From Stenotrophomonas sp. BIGb0135 (GTDB lineage Bacteria > Pseudomonadota > Gammaproteobacteria > Xanthomonadales > Xanthomonadaceae): DNA of 64,000 nucleotides. The notes below the pieces were generated by a model that searched no databases, was not told the DNA's origin, and saw nothing but the letters and a program-made list of their open reading frames with translations. The stretch spans positions 282,768 through 346,767 of the forward strand of contig NZ_JANUDX010000004.1 in the NCBI RefSeq assembly GCF_024810105.1, given 5' to 3'. This document shows positions 42,271 to 51,228 of this stretch, piece after piece; the first letter of the stretch is position 1; each line of letters begins with the position of its first letter. Made by a program: the position numbers and the translations under genes.

Positions 42271-43740
42271 ATGCGCCTTGTTGCATGTGTGTGCGGTGTT
42301 GCAGTGCTGCTGTGCAGTTTCCTGGCCGGGGCCAAGGCCCCCGACACCGCCGGGCAGCTGCGCGACCTGGTCGACAGCTATGCCGACCGCCGCGGCTTCA
42401 ACGGCACCGTGCTGGTCGCCCGGGAGGGCAAGGTGCTGTTGCTGGTTGCGCATGGCAAGGCCAATGCGGAGTGGTCGGTACCCAACCGGACGGACGGACG
42501 CTATCGCATCGGCTCGTTGACCAAGCCGCTGGTGGCCACGTTGACCCTGCAACTGGTGCAGCAGGGCACGCTTCGGCTGGACGGGACGCTGGGCGACTAT
42601 CTCCCCGATCTCTATGCCGACACCCCGGCCGCGTCGGTGACCGTGGCGCAATTGCTCAGCCATACCTCCGGCCTTGCCGATCTGCCGGCACGCTACACCG
42701 ACGACTGGTGGCAGACGGCCGCGCGACGCCACTACGCGCCGATGGACTTCGCGCGCGAGTGGATCCCGCCGACGCTGCGGGAGGCGCCAGGGCAGCAGTT
42801 CCGCTACAACAACAATGGCTTCTTCCTGCTTGGGCTGCTGATCGAAACGGTCACCGGCCAATCGCTCGCCCACAACCTGCAGGCGCGGATCTTCGCCCCG
42901 GCGGGCATGACCTCCAGCGGGTTGCTCAGTGACGACACCGTGCTGGCGCAGCTTGCCCAGGGCTATGCACGCACGCCAGCGGGCCAATGGGCGCATCCGC
43001 AATGGATCGATCCGAGCGTTTCCTACGCGGCGGCCGGGATCTACACCACCGCCGAGGATCTTTACCGCTTCGATCAGGCGCTCTACGGCTCCTCCCTGCT
43101 GCACGACGACACGCGGGCGATGATGCTGGAGGTGCGCGCGGCCGGGTACGGGTTCGGCTGGAACGTAGAGACCTGGTTCCTGGCGGACGGCAGCACGTTG
43201 CCCGTCGCGTCCCACACCGGCAGCGTGCCGGGCTATCAAAGTTATTACCTGCGCTCGGAACCGCACCGGGACAGCGTGATCATCCTGGACAACCTCTGGC
43301 AGGGCGCACTGGTCGCGGCGATGGGCAAGGACCTGATGGAGGTACTCAACGGCAAGCCGATGCAGCGGGCACAGCGTAGCCTCGATGACCTGCTGACCCC
43401 GATCGCCTACGGTCAGGGCGTCGATGCGATGGTCCGGACGTTTGCCGGCCTGGGCGAGCGTGGCAGTGAGTACGACCAGAGCGAGCGCGCGTTCAACACG
43501 CTCGGCTACCGGTTCCTGCGCGCGGGCAACAGGGAGGCGGCCGTGCGCGTGCTGGAATGGGGTGCCGCCGCCTACCCGGCATCTGCCAATGCGCATGACA
43601 GCCTCGGCGAGGCCTACCGCGCCTCCGGGCGACTCGCGGATGCCCGTCAGAGCTACCAGACCGCGTTGCGGCTGGATCCGACGAGCAGGAGTGCCAGCGA
43701 AGCCCTGGCCGCCCTGCAGGCCGACCTGCCGCCGCGGTGA
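42271..43740 (+). CDS. Exported serine hydrolase (class C beta-lactamase/PBP fold) with C-terminal TPR
   Basis: A 489-residue protein with a short signal peptide (LVACVCGVAVLLCSFLAGAKA). The penicillin-binding/AmpC fold is defined by S82-x-x-K85 (GSLTKPL), Y179-x-N181 (RYNNNGF) and H315-T-G317 (SHTGSVPG), the last replacing the usual KTG as in esterase/peptidase members. Residues about 400-485 form TPR-like repeats (RAFNTLGYRFLRAGNREAAVRVL, ANAHDSLGEAYRASGRLADARQSYQTALRLDP). It may be a beta-lactamase, D-aminopeptidase or esterase; the HTG and TPR tail argue against a classical AmpC. A BlaI-type operator precedes it, so its expression is probably linked to beta-lactam signalling. No blaI or blaR1 lies nearby. 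Confidence 0.88.
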   Translation: MRLVACVCGVAVLLCSFLAGAKAPDTAGQLRDLVDSYADRRGFNGTVLVAREGKVLLLVAHGKANAEWSVPNRTDGRYRIGSLTKPLVATLTLQLVQQGTLRLDGTLGDYLPDLYADTPAASVTVAQLLSHTSGLADLPARYTDDWWQTAARRHYAPMDFAREWIPPTLREAPGQQFRYNNNGFFLLGLLIETVTGQSLAHNLQARIFAPAGMTSSGLLSDDTVLAQLAQGYARTPAGQWAHPQWIDPSVSYAAAGIYTTAEDLYRFDQALYGSSLLHDDTRAMMLEVRAAGYGFGWNVETWFLADGSTLPVASHTGSVPGYQSYYLRSEPHRDSVIILDNLWQGALVAAMGKDLMEVLNGKPMQRAQRSLDDLLTPIAYGQGVDAMVRTFAGLGERGSEYDQSERAFNTLGYRFLRAGNREAAVRVLEWGAAAYPASANAHDSLGEAYRASGRLADARQSYQTALRLDPTSRSASEALAALQADLPPR

Positions 43741-43776
43741 GCGCGTGGCCGGGCGCCGTGGGGCGCCACCACGCGA

Positions 43777-44682
43777 TCAGTCCAGCAGGCCTACCAGCGA
43801 ATGATGCACGGCCACGCCGGCCAGCGCGCCCTCGCCGACCGACAGCGCGATGTTGCCGGCCATGCGTGCCGCATCGCCGCAGGCGAACACGCCCTCCACG
43901 GTGGTCTGCTTGGCCGAATCGGCGGTGATGCAGCCGGCGTCCTGCAGCCCGCAGCCCAGTTGCTCGGCCAGGTCGCAGGACAGGCGCGAGACGGGGGCGA
44001 CGAACAACGCATCGGTGACGATACGGCGACCATCGGCAAGCACGGCGGTGGCGGTGTCGTCCACGCGCAGCAACGGCGTTGTTTCGATGACCACCCCGCA
44101 GGCGTCCAGCCGCGCCTTCTGCGCCGGATCGATCCGCGCGGCATCGCGGCAGAACAGGGTGACATTGCCCCAGTCGCATAGCAGCAACGCTTGCCCCGCA
44201 CCGCCATCGTCGGAGCAGCCGACCACGCCGATGCGGCCTTCCTGAAGTTCATAGCCATGGCAGTACGGGCAGTGCAGCACGCTCCTGCCCCAGCGCTCGG
44301 CGAGGCCGTCGATGGCGGGCAGTGCGTCGGTGACGCCGTAGGCCAGGATGAGCCGGCGCGCCGAAAAGCCCTGGCCCGCCTCGCACTGGATCTGGAAGCG
44401 CTTGCCGCCGTCCACGCGCTCTGCACGGACCGCGCGACCGGTGAGCCAGGCCAGAGTGGGATAGCGCATCAGTTCGGCACGCGACTGCGCGGCGATATCC
44501 GACGGCGCCATGCCTTCCCGCCCGAGGAAGCCATGGGCGGCCAATGCGTTGCGATTGCGCGGCGTGCCGGCGTCGATGACCAGGACGCTGCGGCGCGCGC
44601 GGAGCAGTTGCAGCGCGGCCGACATGCCGGCGTAGCTGCCGCCCACGATGATGACGTCGAAAAGCTCGGGGTGTGCGCTCAT
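43777..44682 (-). CDS. Thioredoxin-reductase-like FAD/NAD(P) oxidoreductase
   Basis: A 301-residue two-dinucleotide-binding flavoprotein. FAD motif FDVIIVGGSYAGMSAALQLLRARRSVLVID, redox pair HCPYCHGYE, NAD(P) motif GRIGVVGCSDDGGAGQALLL and a final GVFACGDAARMAGNIALSVGEG. Length and CPYC position fit the small thioredoxin-reductase-like family, which includes proteins acting with non-standard partners. It converges with the serine hydrolase gene. Partner and substrate unknown. Confidence 0.9.
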   Translation of the reverse strand: MSAHPELFDVIIVGGSYAGMSAALQLLRARRSVLVIDAGTPRNRNALAAHGFLGREGMAPSDIAAQSRAELMRYPTLAWLTGRAVRAERVDGGKRFQIQCEAGQGFSARRLILAYGVTDALPAIDGLAERWGRSVLHCPYCHGYELQEGRIGVVGCSDDGGAGQALLLCDWGNVTLFCRDAARIDPAQKARLDACGVVIETTPLLRVDDTATAVLADGRRIVTDALFVAPVSRLSCDLAEQLGCGLQDAGCITADSAKQTTVEGVFACGDAARMAGNIALSVGEGALAGVAVHHSLVGLLD

Positions 44683-44834
44683 GGGACCGGGTTACCTTGC
44701 CAAGGGCATCCGGAAGGAATGCCAGCGGCGAGCATAGGACCGCAGCGTGAAGCGGGCCTCACGCCGGGGCCGTCGCCAGCGACGGTATGGCCACGCTGCG
44801 GCGCACGCGCCCACCGCACGAGGGCGGGTAGCGC

Positions 44835-45986
44835 TTACGGTGCCTTCGGCAACGCCGCGCCCTTCGGCCACAGCATCCAGATGCTGCCCTTCTGCTTCAT
44901 GTCGCCGGCCAGCTTGCCGGCGGCGTCGCCGGTGCCCCAGAACAGGTCGGCGCGCACTTCGCCGGCGATCGCGCCGCCGGTGTCCTGCGCGGCCACCGGG
45001 CGTACCACCGGGGTGCCGTCCGGGCGGGTGGTGGACAGCCACAGCAGGCTGCCCAGCGGCACCACGGTGCGGTCCACCGCGACGCTGTAGCCGGCGGTGA
45101 GCGGCACGTTCAAGGAGCCGCGCGGGCCGTCGTCGCCGTCCGGGCCCTTGGTAAAGAACACGTAGCTGGGGTTGCTCGCGAGCAGCTCGGGCACGCGTGC
45201 CGGATGGGCAACCGCCCAGGCGCGGATCGCGTCCATGGTGACGTCCTCCTTCTTCAGCTCGCCCTGCTCCACCAGCCAGCGCCCGATCGGCCGGTAGGGG
45301 TGGCCATTCTGGTCGGCGTAGGCGATGCGCAGGTGGCGGCCATCCGGGAGGACGATACGGCCCGAACCCTGGATCTGCAGGAACTGCAGGTCCATCGGGT
45401 GGGTGAGCCAGGCCAGCACCGGCGCCTTGGCGCCATGGGTGGCAATCGTGGCGGCATCGTCATAGGGCGTGAGTACGCGCCCCTCGACGCGACCGCGCAG
45501 GCGCTTGCCTTTGAGTTCGGGGTAGAGGCTCTCGAGCTGCACGCTGACCATGTCCGTGGGCACGCCGTATACCGGCACCGTCGCCTTGGCGGTACGGACG
45601 AGGCTGCCGGGATAGATGGGCTCGTAGTAGCCGGTGATCAGGCCGTCGGCGCGGTTGCCGGCCGCGCGCAGGGCGTAGACGTCCAGGCGTTCCTGCAGGA
45701 ACTGGCGGATGGCCGCGGGCGTGCCGTCGAGGTGGGTGGCCGCCGTACAGATGGACGCCCAGGCGGCATCGGTCTTCAGGCGCGGGCAACTGCTGCGCCA
45801 CGCCGCGAAACCCGCCTGCAGGTCGGCATCGGAGACGGCCGGCAGGGCCTTCCAGTCGGCCTTGAGGTAGGGGCTGGCGGGCACGCTGGGGCGCTGCGGG
45901 GCGACGGCGCAGCTGGTGAGCAGGGCCAGCCACAGGATGAGCAGCGCGGGGCGCTTGCAGGCATCGGAGATGCGCGTGGTCGTCAT
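44835..45986 (-). CDS. mltA: Membrane-bound lytic murein transglycosylase A
   Basis: A 383-residue outer membrane lipoprotein (LLILWLALLTSC, C26) that cleaves peptidoglycan glycan strands. MltA core blocks: LITGYYEPIYPGSLVRT, MDLQFLQIQGSGRIVLPDGRHLRIAYADQNGHPYRPIGRWL, NPSYVFFTKG and AAQDTGGAIAGEVRADLFWGTGDAAG, including the catalytic Asp in QDTGGA. It lies downstream of the AmiD-like amidase, separated by a repeat array, and both act on murein. Confidence 0.95.
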   Translation of the reverse strand: MTTTRISDACKRPALLILWLALLTSCAVAPQRPSVPASPYLKADWKALPAVSDADLQAGFAAWRSSCPRLKTDAAWASICTAATHLDGTPAAIRQFLQERLDVYALRAAGNRADGLITGYYEPIYPGSLVRTAKATVPVYGVPTDMVSVQLESLYPELKGKRLRGRVEGRVLTPYDDAATIATHGAKAPVLAWLTHPMDLQFLQIQGSGRIVLPDGRHLRIAYADQNGHPYRPIGRWLVEQGELKKEDVTMDAIRAWAVAHPARVPELLASNPSYVFFTKGPDGDDGPRGSLNVPLTAGYSVAVDRTVVPLGSLLWLSTTRPDGTPVVRPVAAQDTGGAIAGEVRADLFWGTGDAAGKLAGDMKQKGSIWMLWPKGAALPKAP

Positions 45987-46005
45987 GAGCGAAGGTCCTG
46001 AGATG

Positions 46006-46461
46006 GTAGAGCCGACCGTTGGTCGGCTGGCGCGGGAACCGCGCGATGGGTCAATGCGACGTGCAGCCGACCAACGGTCGGCTCTACGGCGCGGCGCGGG
46101 GTCAATGTTACGTGCAGCCGACCAACGGTCGGCTCTACGGGGTGGCGCGGGGTCAATGTTACGTGCAGCCGACCAGCGGTCGGCTCTACGGGGCGACGCG
46201 GGGTCAATGTTACGTGCAGCCGACCAACGGTCGGCTCTACGGGGCGGCGCGGGGTCAATGTTACGTGCAGCCGACCAACGGTCGGCTCTACGGGGTGGCG
46301 TGGGGTCAATGTTACGTGCAGCCGACCAACGGTCGGCTCTACGGGGCGGCGCGGGGTCAAGGTTACGTGCAGCCGACCAACGGTCGGCTCTACGGGGCGG
46401 CGTGGGGTCAAATTTACGTGCAGCCGACCAACGGTCGGCGCTACGGGGTGGCGTGGGGTCA
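46006..46461. repeat. Tandem 51-bp repeat array of SMAG-type palindromes
   Basis: Eight near-identical copies with exact 51-base spacing; the palindromes start at 46064, 46115, 46166, 46217, 46268, 46319, 46370 and 46421. Each contains CCGACCAACGGTCGG plus a spacer GGGGTCAATGTTACGTG. A ninth palindrome at 46006 is inverted. Copies differ at 0-4 bases. 51 is a multiple of three, so both strands stay open over 150 codons, which is a by-product of the repeat. The TCA in the last copy serves as the stop codon of the amidase gene. Confidence 0.95.
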
Positions 46462-47199
46462 AGGCGACTGCTGCAGCAGCGAGTGCAGGATGCGGGCGTC
46501 GTCGGCATCCAGCGTGGCGGGCAGGTCATCGCGGCCGCGGAAGCGGCGATGGAACGCGCCGACGGCGGCATCGCGATCGTCCAGCGGATAGCCGAACGCC
46601 TGCAGCGCCAGCCACGGGTCGAAACCGGGCGGGGCCGGGCCGTCGCTGTCACGTGGCCATACGCCGAAACCGGCCTGGGCCAGTTGCTGCCACGGGAAGA
46701 AGCGGCTCGGGTCCTGTTTGCGCGCAGGGGCGAGGTCGGCATGGCCGATCACCTGCGTGCGCGGGATGCGCAGGCGCGTGCACAGGTCGTCGAGCAGGCG
46801 GATCAATGCGTCGATCTGCGCGGGCGCGAACGGGGTGTCGCCGTCGTTGTCGATCTCGATGCCGATGGACGCCGAGTTCAGATCGGTGATCGCGCCCCAA
46901 CGGCCGGGGCCGGCGTGCCACGCGCGGCGGTCATCCCCCACGAGCTGGTAGAGATGGCCGTCGGCACCGACGAGGTAATGCGAACTGACCTTGCCGCCGC
47001 TGTTGGCGCTGCGCAGGGTGTCCAGGCTCTGTTGCACCGAGTGCTGGTCGGTGTGGTGCAGCACGATGATGACCGGGCCACGCGCGTTGTGATTGGGCGA
47101 TGCCACCCAGGTGGCAAGCGGGCTGCGGATGCCGGTGCTGGCGCAGGCGGCGAGCAGCAGGCAGGCGAACAGTGACAGCAGGGGTCGGATCTGGCGCAT
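46459..47199 (-). CDS. AmiD-like N-acetylmuramoyl-L-alanine amidase lipoprotein
   Basis: A 246-residue lipoprotein (LLSLFACLLLAAC, C19) with an Amidase_2 domain at about 30-175 and a C-terminal peptidoglycan-binding-like segment (FGYPLDDRDAAVGAFHRRFRGRDDLPATLDADDARILHSLL). Zinc-site blocks: VIIVLHHTDQHS, AWHAGPGRWG and VIGHADLAPARKQDPSRFFPW. This is the layout of E. coli AmiD, which cuts stem peptides from glycan and anhydro-muropeptides at the outer membrane. Its stop codon lies in the repeat array that separates it from mltA. Confidence 0.9.
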   Translation of the reverse strand: MRQIRPLLSLFACLLLAACASTGIRSPLATWVASPNHNARGPVIIVLHHTDQHSVQQSLDTLRSANSGGKVSSHYLVGADGHLYQLVGDDRRAWHAGPGRWGAITDLNSASIGIEIDNDGDTPFAPAQIDALIRLLDDLCTRLRIPRTQVIGHADLAPARKQDPSRFFPWQQLAQAGFGVWPRDSDGPAPPGFDPWLALQAFGYPLDDRDAAVGAFHRRFRGRDDLPATLDADDARILHSLLQQSP

Positions 47200-47314
47200 G
47201 CGCGCATTGTGCGCGATTCGGGGCGAGGTTGCCGGGCGTCGACTCCGTCGAGGGCGGCGCGCAACAGCCGTGGCGCCACACCATGCGTGGCGACTGTTTG
47301 CGATGCGCCCAAGC

Positions 47315-47344
47315 AAAAAAAACCGGCGACCCGAAGGCCGCCGG
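47315..47344 (-). terminator. Terminator of the glnK-amtB operon
   Basis: On the minus strand a 9-bp stem CCGGCGGCC / GGTCGCCGG (one G-U) with a TTCG tetraloop is followed by eight Ts. It is 80 bases beyond the amtB stop codon. Confidence 0.88.
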
Positions 47345-47423
47345 CGAAAGTACAACGTCTCTCTCTCTCGTTTCTTGTTTCTGTCGGTGCCGGGCAACGC
47401 CCGGCACCAAGCGGTGGCGGCGA

Positions 47424-48857
47424 TCAGGCCTCGTAGGCCGATTCGCCATGCGAGGTGACATCCAGGCCGGTGCGTTCCGCTTCTTCGGTGACGCGCAGGC
47501 CGAACACCATGCGCACCACCAGCAGGATCACCGCGGTAACCACGGCGCACCAGACGATGGTGAAGCCGACGCTGACCAGCTGCACCCAGACCTGGTGGCC
47601 GATGTCCAGGTCGGCCTTGGTGCCGCCCAGCGACTGTGCGCTGAACACACCGGTGAGCAGCGCGCCGACGATGCCGCCGATGCCATGCACGCCGAACACG
47701 TCGGCGGTGTCGTCCACGCGCAGCAGGCGCTTGAGGCCGGTCACGCCCCACACGCAGACCACGCCGGCCACCAGGCCGATCACGATCGCGCCGAGCGGGC
47801 CGACGGTGCCGCAGGCCGGGGTGATGCCGACCAGGCCGGCGACGGCGCCGGATGCCGCGCCCAGGGCCGAGGGCTTGCCCTTGCTGACCGCTTCGACCAG
47901 GGTCCAGCCCAGCACTGCGGCGGCAGTGGCGAGGATGGTGTTGATGAAGGCCAGCGAGGCGACGGTGTCGGCGGCGGCGGCCGAGCCGGCGTTGAAGCCG
48001 AACCAGCCCACCCACAGCAGCATCGCGCCGATGTAGGTGAACGGCACGTTGTGCGGCTTCAGCGCGGTCTGTCCATAACCAATCCGCTTGCCGACGAAGT
48101 ACGCGCCGACCAGACCGGCCACGCCCGCGTTGATGTGCACGACGGTGCCACCGGCGAAATCGATCGCGCCCATCTCACCCAGGTAGCCGCCGCCCCACAC
48201 GATGTGGGCCATCGGGATGTAGCTCAGGGTGAACCACAGCGCCGAGAACAGCAGGACCGCCTTGAACTTGATGCGCTCGGCGAACGCACCGACGATCAGC
48301 GCGGTGGTGATGCCGGCGAAGGTGGACTGGAAGGCGACGAACAGGTAGTCGGGCAGGCCCTTGATCGGCGTGTTGCCGACCGAATCCGGGCTGAAGCCCT
48401 TGAGGAAGGCGAACTCGGTGAATGAACCGAAGAAGGCGTTGCCTTCGCTGAACACCGCGCTGTAGCCGTAGGCCACCCACAGGATCAGGATCAGCGAGAA
48501 CACCACCAGGATCTGGCTGAGGATGGACAGCACGTTCTTGGAGCGCACCAGGCCGCCGTAGAACAGGGCCAGACCCGGCACCACCATCAGCAGCACCAGC
48601 AGGGTGGAGGTGAGCATCCAGGCCACGTCGCCGTGGTCGAAGGTGGGTGCGGCTGCGGCGGCTTCAACGGCCGCTGCCGGTGCCGGGGTCGCGGCGGGCA
48701 GCGGCTCGACGGCGACGGTTTCCGACGGCGCCGGGGTGACCTGGGCCTGGGCGTGCGCGCTGCCGGAGAACGCGCCAACGGCCAGCGCGCTGATCAGCAT
48801 CATCAGGCACACGGCATGGAACCGGGCTTGCCACCCGGTGAACAAAGAGGTCTTCAT
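47424..48857 (-). CDS. amtB: Ammonium transporter AmtB
   Basis: A 477-residue Amt/MEP/Rh channel with a cleavable signal peptide (AVCLMMLISALAVGAFSGSAHA) and an unusually long Ala/Pro-rich periplasmic extension to about residue 70. Eleven transmembrane segments follow. Signature blocks are WMLTSTLLVLLMVVPGLALFYGGLVRSKN, DFAGGTVVHINAGVAGLVGA (first pore His) and DDTADVFGVHGIGGIVGALLTG (second pore His). It is 18 bases downstream of glnK, the standard glnK-amtB operon, where GlnK closes the channel under nitrogen excess. Confidence 0.97.
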   Translation of the reverse strand: MKTSLFTGWQARFHAVCLMMLISALAVGAFSGSAHAQAQVTPAPSETVAVEPLPAATPAPAAAVEAAAAAPTFDHGDVAWMLTSTLLVLLMVVPGLALFYGGLVRSKNVLSILSQILVVFSLILILWVAYGYSAVFSEGNAFFGSFTEFAFLKGFSPDSVGNTPIKGLPDYLFVAFQSTFAGITTALIVGAFAERIKFKAVLLFSALWFTLSYIPMAHIVWGGGYLGEMGAIDFAGGTVVHINAGVAGLVGAYFVGKRIGYGQTALKPHNVPFTYIGAMLLWVGWFGFNAGSAAAADTVASLAFINTILATAAAVLGWTLVEAVSKGKPSALGAASGAVAGLVGITPACGTVGPLGAIVIGLVAGVVCVWGVTGLKRLLRVDDTADVFGVHGIGGIVGALLTGVFSAQSLGGTKADLDIGHQVWVQLVSVGFTIVWCAVVTAVILLVVRMVFGLRVTEEAERTGLDVTSHGESAYEA

Positions 48858-48875
48858 TGTGGGCTCCGAGTGGGG

Positions 48876-49268
<393 letters not shown>

Positions 49269-49284
49269 TCAGCGGGCGGCCACT

Positions 49285-49301
49285 TGCACATGGCCGCCCA
49301 C
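49285..49301 (-). promoter_or_regulatory. Possible sigma-54 promoter of glnK-amtB
   Basis: On the minus strand TGGGCGGCCATGTGCA keeps the GG-N10-GC spacing of -24/-12 elements but deviates from TGGCAC-N5-TTGC in several bases. It lies about 70 bases before the glnK start. NtrC-like half sites nearby are not well spaced. Confidence 0.35.
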
Positions 49302-49421
49302 TGGTGCGCCGAACGTTGCATGGGCCTCGCCAATGCCGCCGCCCCGTGGGCGGTGGCGCTGGTGACGCGGGAGGGAGGATGGGCCCATGGCACGCGTCCG
49401 GTCTCTCTTGCCCCTGGTGGT

Positions 49422-49507
49422 GCAGCGGACCAACGGTCCGCTCTACACATGCAGCGGACCAACGGTCCGCTTTTTTTTCCATGCAGCGGACCAACGGTCC
49501 GCTCTAC
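49422..49507. repeat. Three SMAG-type palindromes between glnK and glnA
   Basis: Three copies of GCAGCGGACCAACGGTCCGC at 49422, 49451 and 49483, two of them bordered by CTCTAC (GTAGAG on the other strand). The middle copy is followed by eight Ts (49471-49478) and would terminate plus-strand transcripts. The arms carry GGACC/GGTCC in place of the GCCGACC/GGTCGGC arms of the other arrays, i.e. a different subfamily. Confidence 0.9.
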
Positions 49508-49544
49508 AGCATGGTTGCCTTGCCGGCTCCCCAGCCGACAAAGC

Positions 49545-49590
49545 GGCGACGATGACGAAGGTGGGAGGGAGGTCCTTCGTCATCGTCGCC
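49545..49590 (-). terminator. Long hairpin directly after glnA
   Basis: Perfect 17-bp inverted repeat (GGCGACGATGACGAAGG and its complement) with a 12-base loop, beginning 7 bases after the glnA stop codon. No T run follows on the minus strand, so it may protect the 3' end or terminate weakly. Confidence 0.6.
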
Positions 49591-49596
49591 TGTTGC

Positions 49597-51006
49597 TCAG
49601 TTGGCGTAGTACATCTGGTACTCGAGCGGGTGGGTGGCGGCGCGGAAGCGGGTCACTTCCTGCATCTTCAGCGCGATGTAGCCATCAATGAAGTCGTCGC
49701 TCATCACGCCACCGGCCTTGAGGAACTCGCGGTCCTTGTCCAGCGCTTCCAGGGCCTGGTCCAGCGAGGAGCAGACCTGCGGGATCAGCTTCTCTTCTTC
49801 CGGCGGCAGGTCGTACAGGTCCTTGTCGCTCGGCGCGCCCGGATCGATCTGGTTCTTGATGCCGTCCAGGCCGGCCATCATCAGCACGGTGAAGGTGAGG
49901 TAGCCGGACTGGATCGGATCGGGGAAGCGCATTTCGATGCGGCGTGCCTTCGGGTTGGACACCCACGGAATGCGGCACGAGGCCGAGCGGTTGCGGGCCG
50001 AGTAGGCCAGCATGACCGGGGCTTCAAAGCCAGGGACCAGGCGCTTGTAGCTGTTGGTGCCGGAGTTGGCGAAGGCGTTGATGGCCTTGGCGTGCTTGAA
50101 GATGCCGCCGATGTACCACAGCGCCAGCTGGCTCAGGCCGCCGTAGCCGTCGCCGGAGAACAGGTTGGTGCCGCCCTTGGACAGCGACTGGTGCACGTGC
50201 ATGCCGCTGCCGTTGTCGCCGACGATCGGCTTGGGCATGAAGGTGGCGGTCTTGCCGTTGCGGTGGGCGACGTTCTTGATGACGTGCTTCATGCGCAGCA
50301 GTTCGTCGGCCTTCTGCACCAGGGTGCTGAACTTGGTGCCGATTTCGCACTGGCCGGCGGTGGCCACTTCGTGGTGCTGCACCTCGACTTCGATGCCGAC
50401 CTGTTCCAGGGTCTTGCACATTTCAGCGCGCAGGTCGTGCAGCGAGTCGGTCGGCGGGACCGGGAAGTAGCCGCCCTTCACGGCCGGGCGATAGCCGCTG
50501 TTGGCGCCGTCGAACTTGTCGCCGGTGCTCCAGGCCGCTTCTTCGGAATCGATCTTGAAGAAGGTGTTGCCCATGTCGTTGGCGAAGCGGACCGAGTCGA
50601 AGATGAAGAACTCCGGCTCCGGGCCGAAGAAGGCCTGTTCGGCGATGCCGGAGGACTTCAGGTAGGCCTCGGCGCGCTTGGCGATGCCGCGCGGGCAGCG
50701 GCCGTACGGCTGCATGGTGGCCGGGTCGAGGATGTCGCAGCTGATGACCAGGGTCGGGTCGGCGTAGAACGGGTCGATGTAGGCGCTGGCCGGGTCCGGG
50801 AGCAGGACCATGTCCGATTCGTTGATGCCCTTCCAACCGGCGATGGAGCTGCCATCGAACATCTTGCCTTCTTCGAACAGGGACGGCTCGACGATGCTCA
50901 CCGGGAAGGTGACGTGCTGTTCGATACCGCGCATGTCGACGAAACGCAGGTCGATGAACTCGATCTGGTTGTCCTTGATCAGCTTCTCAACGTTTTCCAC
51001 GGACAT
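49597..51006 (-). CDS. glnA: Glutamine synthetase type I
   Basis: A 469-residue class I-beta glutamine synthetase, exactly the enterobacterial length when started at ATG 51006 (ribosome site GAGGG). It joins ammonia to glutamate. Landmarks: [18 protein letters not shown], metal-site [42 protein letters not shown], the NRSASCRIP block and the adenylylation site [13 protein letters not shown] [12 protein letters not shown]. It is monocistronic: a hairpin closes the 3' end and a sigma-54 promoter with NtrC-type sites lies upstream. Confidence 0.98.
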   Translation of the reverse strand: MSVENVEKLIKDNQIEFIDLRFVDMRGIEQHVTFPVSIVEPSLFEEGKMFDGSSIAGWKGINESDMVLLPDPASAYIDPFYADPTLVISCDILDPATMQPYGRCPRGIAKRAEAYLKSSGIAEQAFFGPEPEFFIFDSVRFANDMGNTFFKIDSEEAAWSTGDKFDGANSGYRPAVKGGYFPVPPTDSLHDLRAEMCKTLEQVGIEVEVQHHEVATAGQCEIGTKFSTLVQKADELLRMKHVIKNVAHRNGKTATFMPKPIVGDNGSGMHVHQSLSKGGTNLFSGDGYGGLSQLALWYIGGIFKHAKAINAFANSGTNSYKRLVPGFEAPVMLAYSARNRSASCRIPWVSNPKARRIEMRFPDPIQSGYLTFTVLMMAGLDGIKNQIDPGAPSDKDLYDLPPEEEKLIPQVCSSLDQALEALDKDREFLKAGGVMSDDFIDGYIALKMQEVTRFRAATHPLEYQMYYAN

Positions 51007-51046
51007 CGGTGAAACCCTCGGATGGATGATTGCGTGGAATAGATAG

Positions 51047-51063
51047 AGCAATCGCCGTGCCAA
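51047..51063 (-). promoter_or_regulatory. Sigma-54 promoter of glnA
   Basis: Minus strand TTGGCACGGCGATTGCT matches the consensus TGGCAC-N5-TTGCW completely. It ends 40 bases before the glnA ATG at 51006, allowing a short leader. Confidence 0.92.
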
Positions 51064-51100
51064 CTTTTGAGGCTTCACAAGTCGTTGATTTCACTGCACG

Positions 51101-51171
51101 TGCACCGCACTGGCGCCTGAACGGTGCGCACCACGATGGTGCAACGGCCGCACCACGCACACATTTGGTGC
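51101..51171. promoter_or_regulatory. NtrC-type enhancer sites upstream of glnA
   Basis: GCACC-N5-GGTGC at 51128-51142 is a near-perfect NtrC site. A weaker TGCACC-N5-GGCGC lies at 51101-51116, and half-sites GCACC and GGTGC at 51150-51171 are spaced 12 bases. All lie 40-110 bases upstream of the sigma-54 promoter. Confidence 0.75.
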
Positions 51172-51228
51172 GGCGTTTGATGTTTTATGCTCTACGCCGA
51201 TTTCACCCATTCCGAGCCCCAACCGCCG

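Noticed and set aside
45983..46462. A 159-codon minus-strand frame encoding 17-residue repeats (PVEPTVGRLHVTLTPRR), with a matching plus-strand frame
   Set aside because: It is generated by the 51-bp nucleotide repeat whose period is divisible by three; both strands are equally open, and there is no ribosome site or known protein family.
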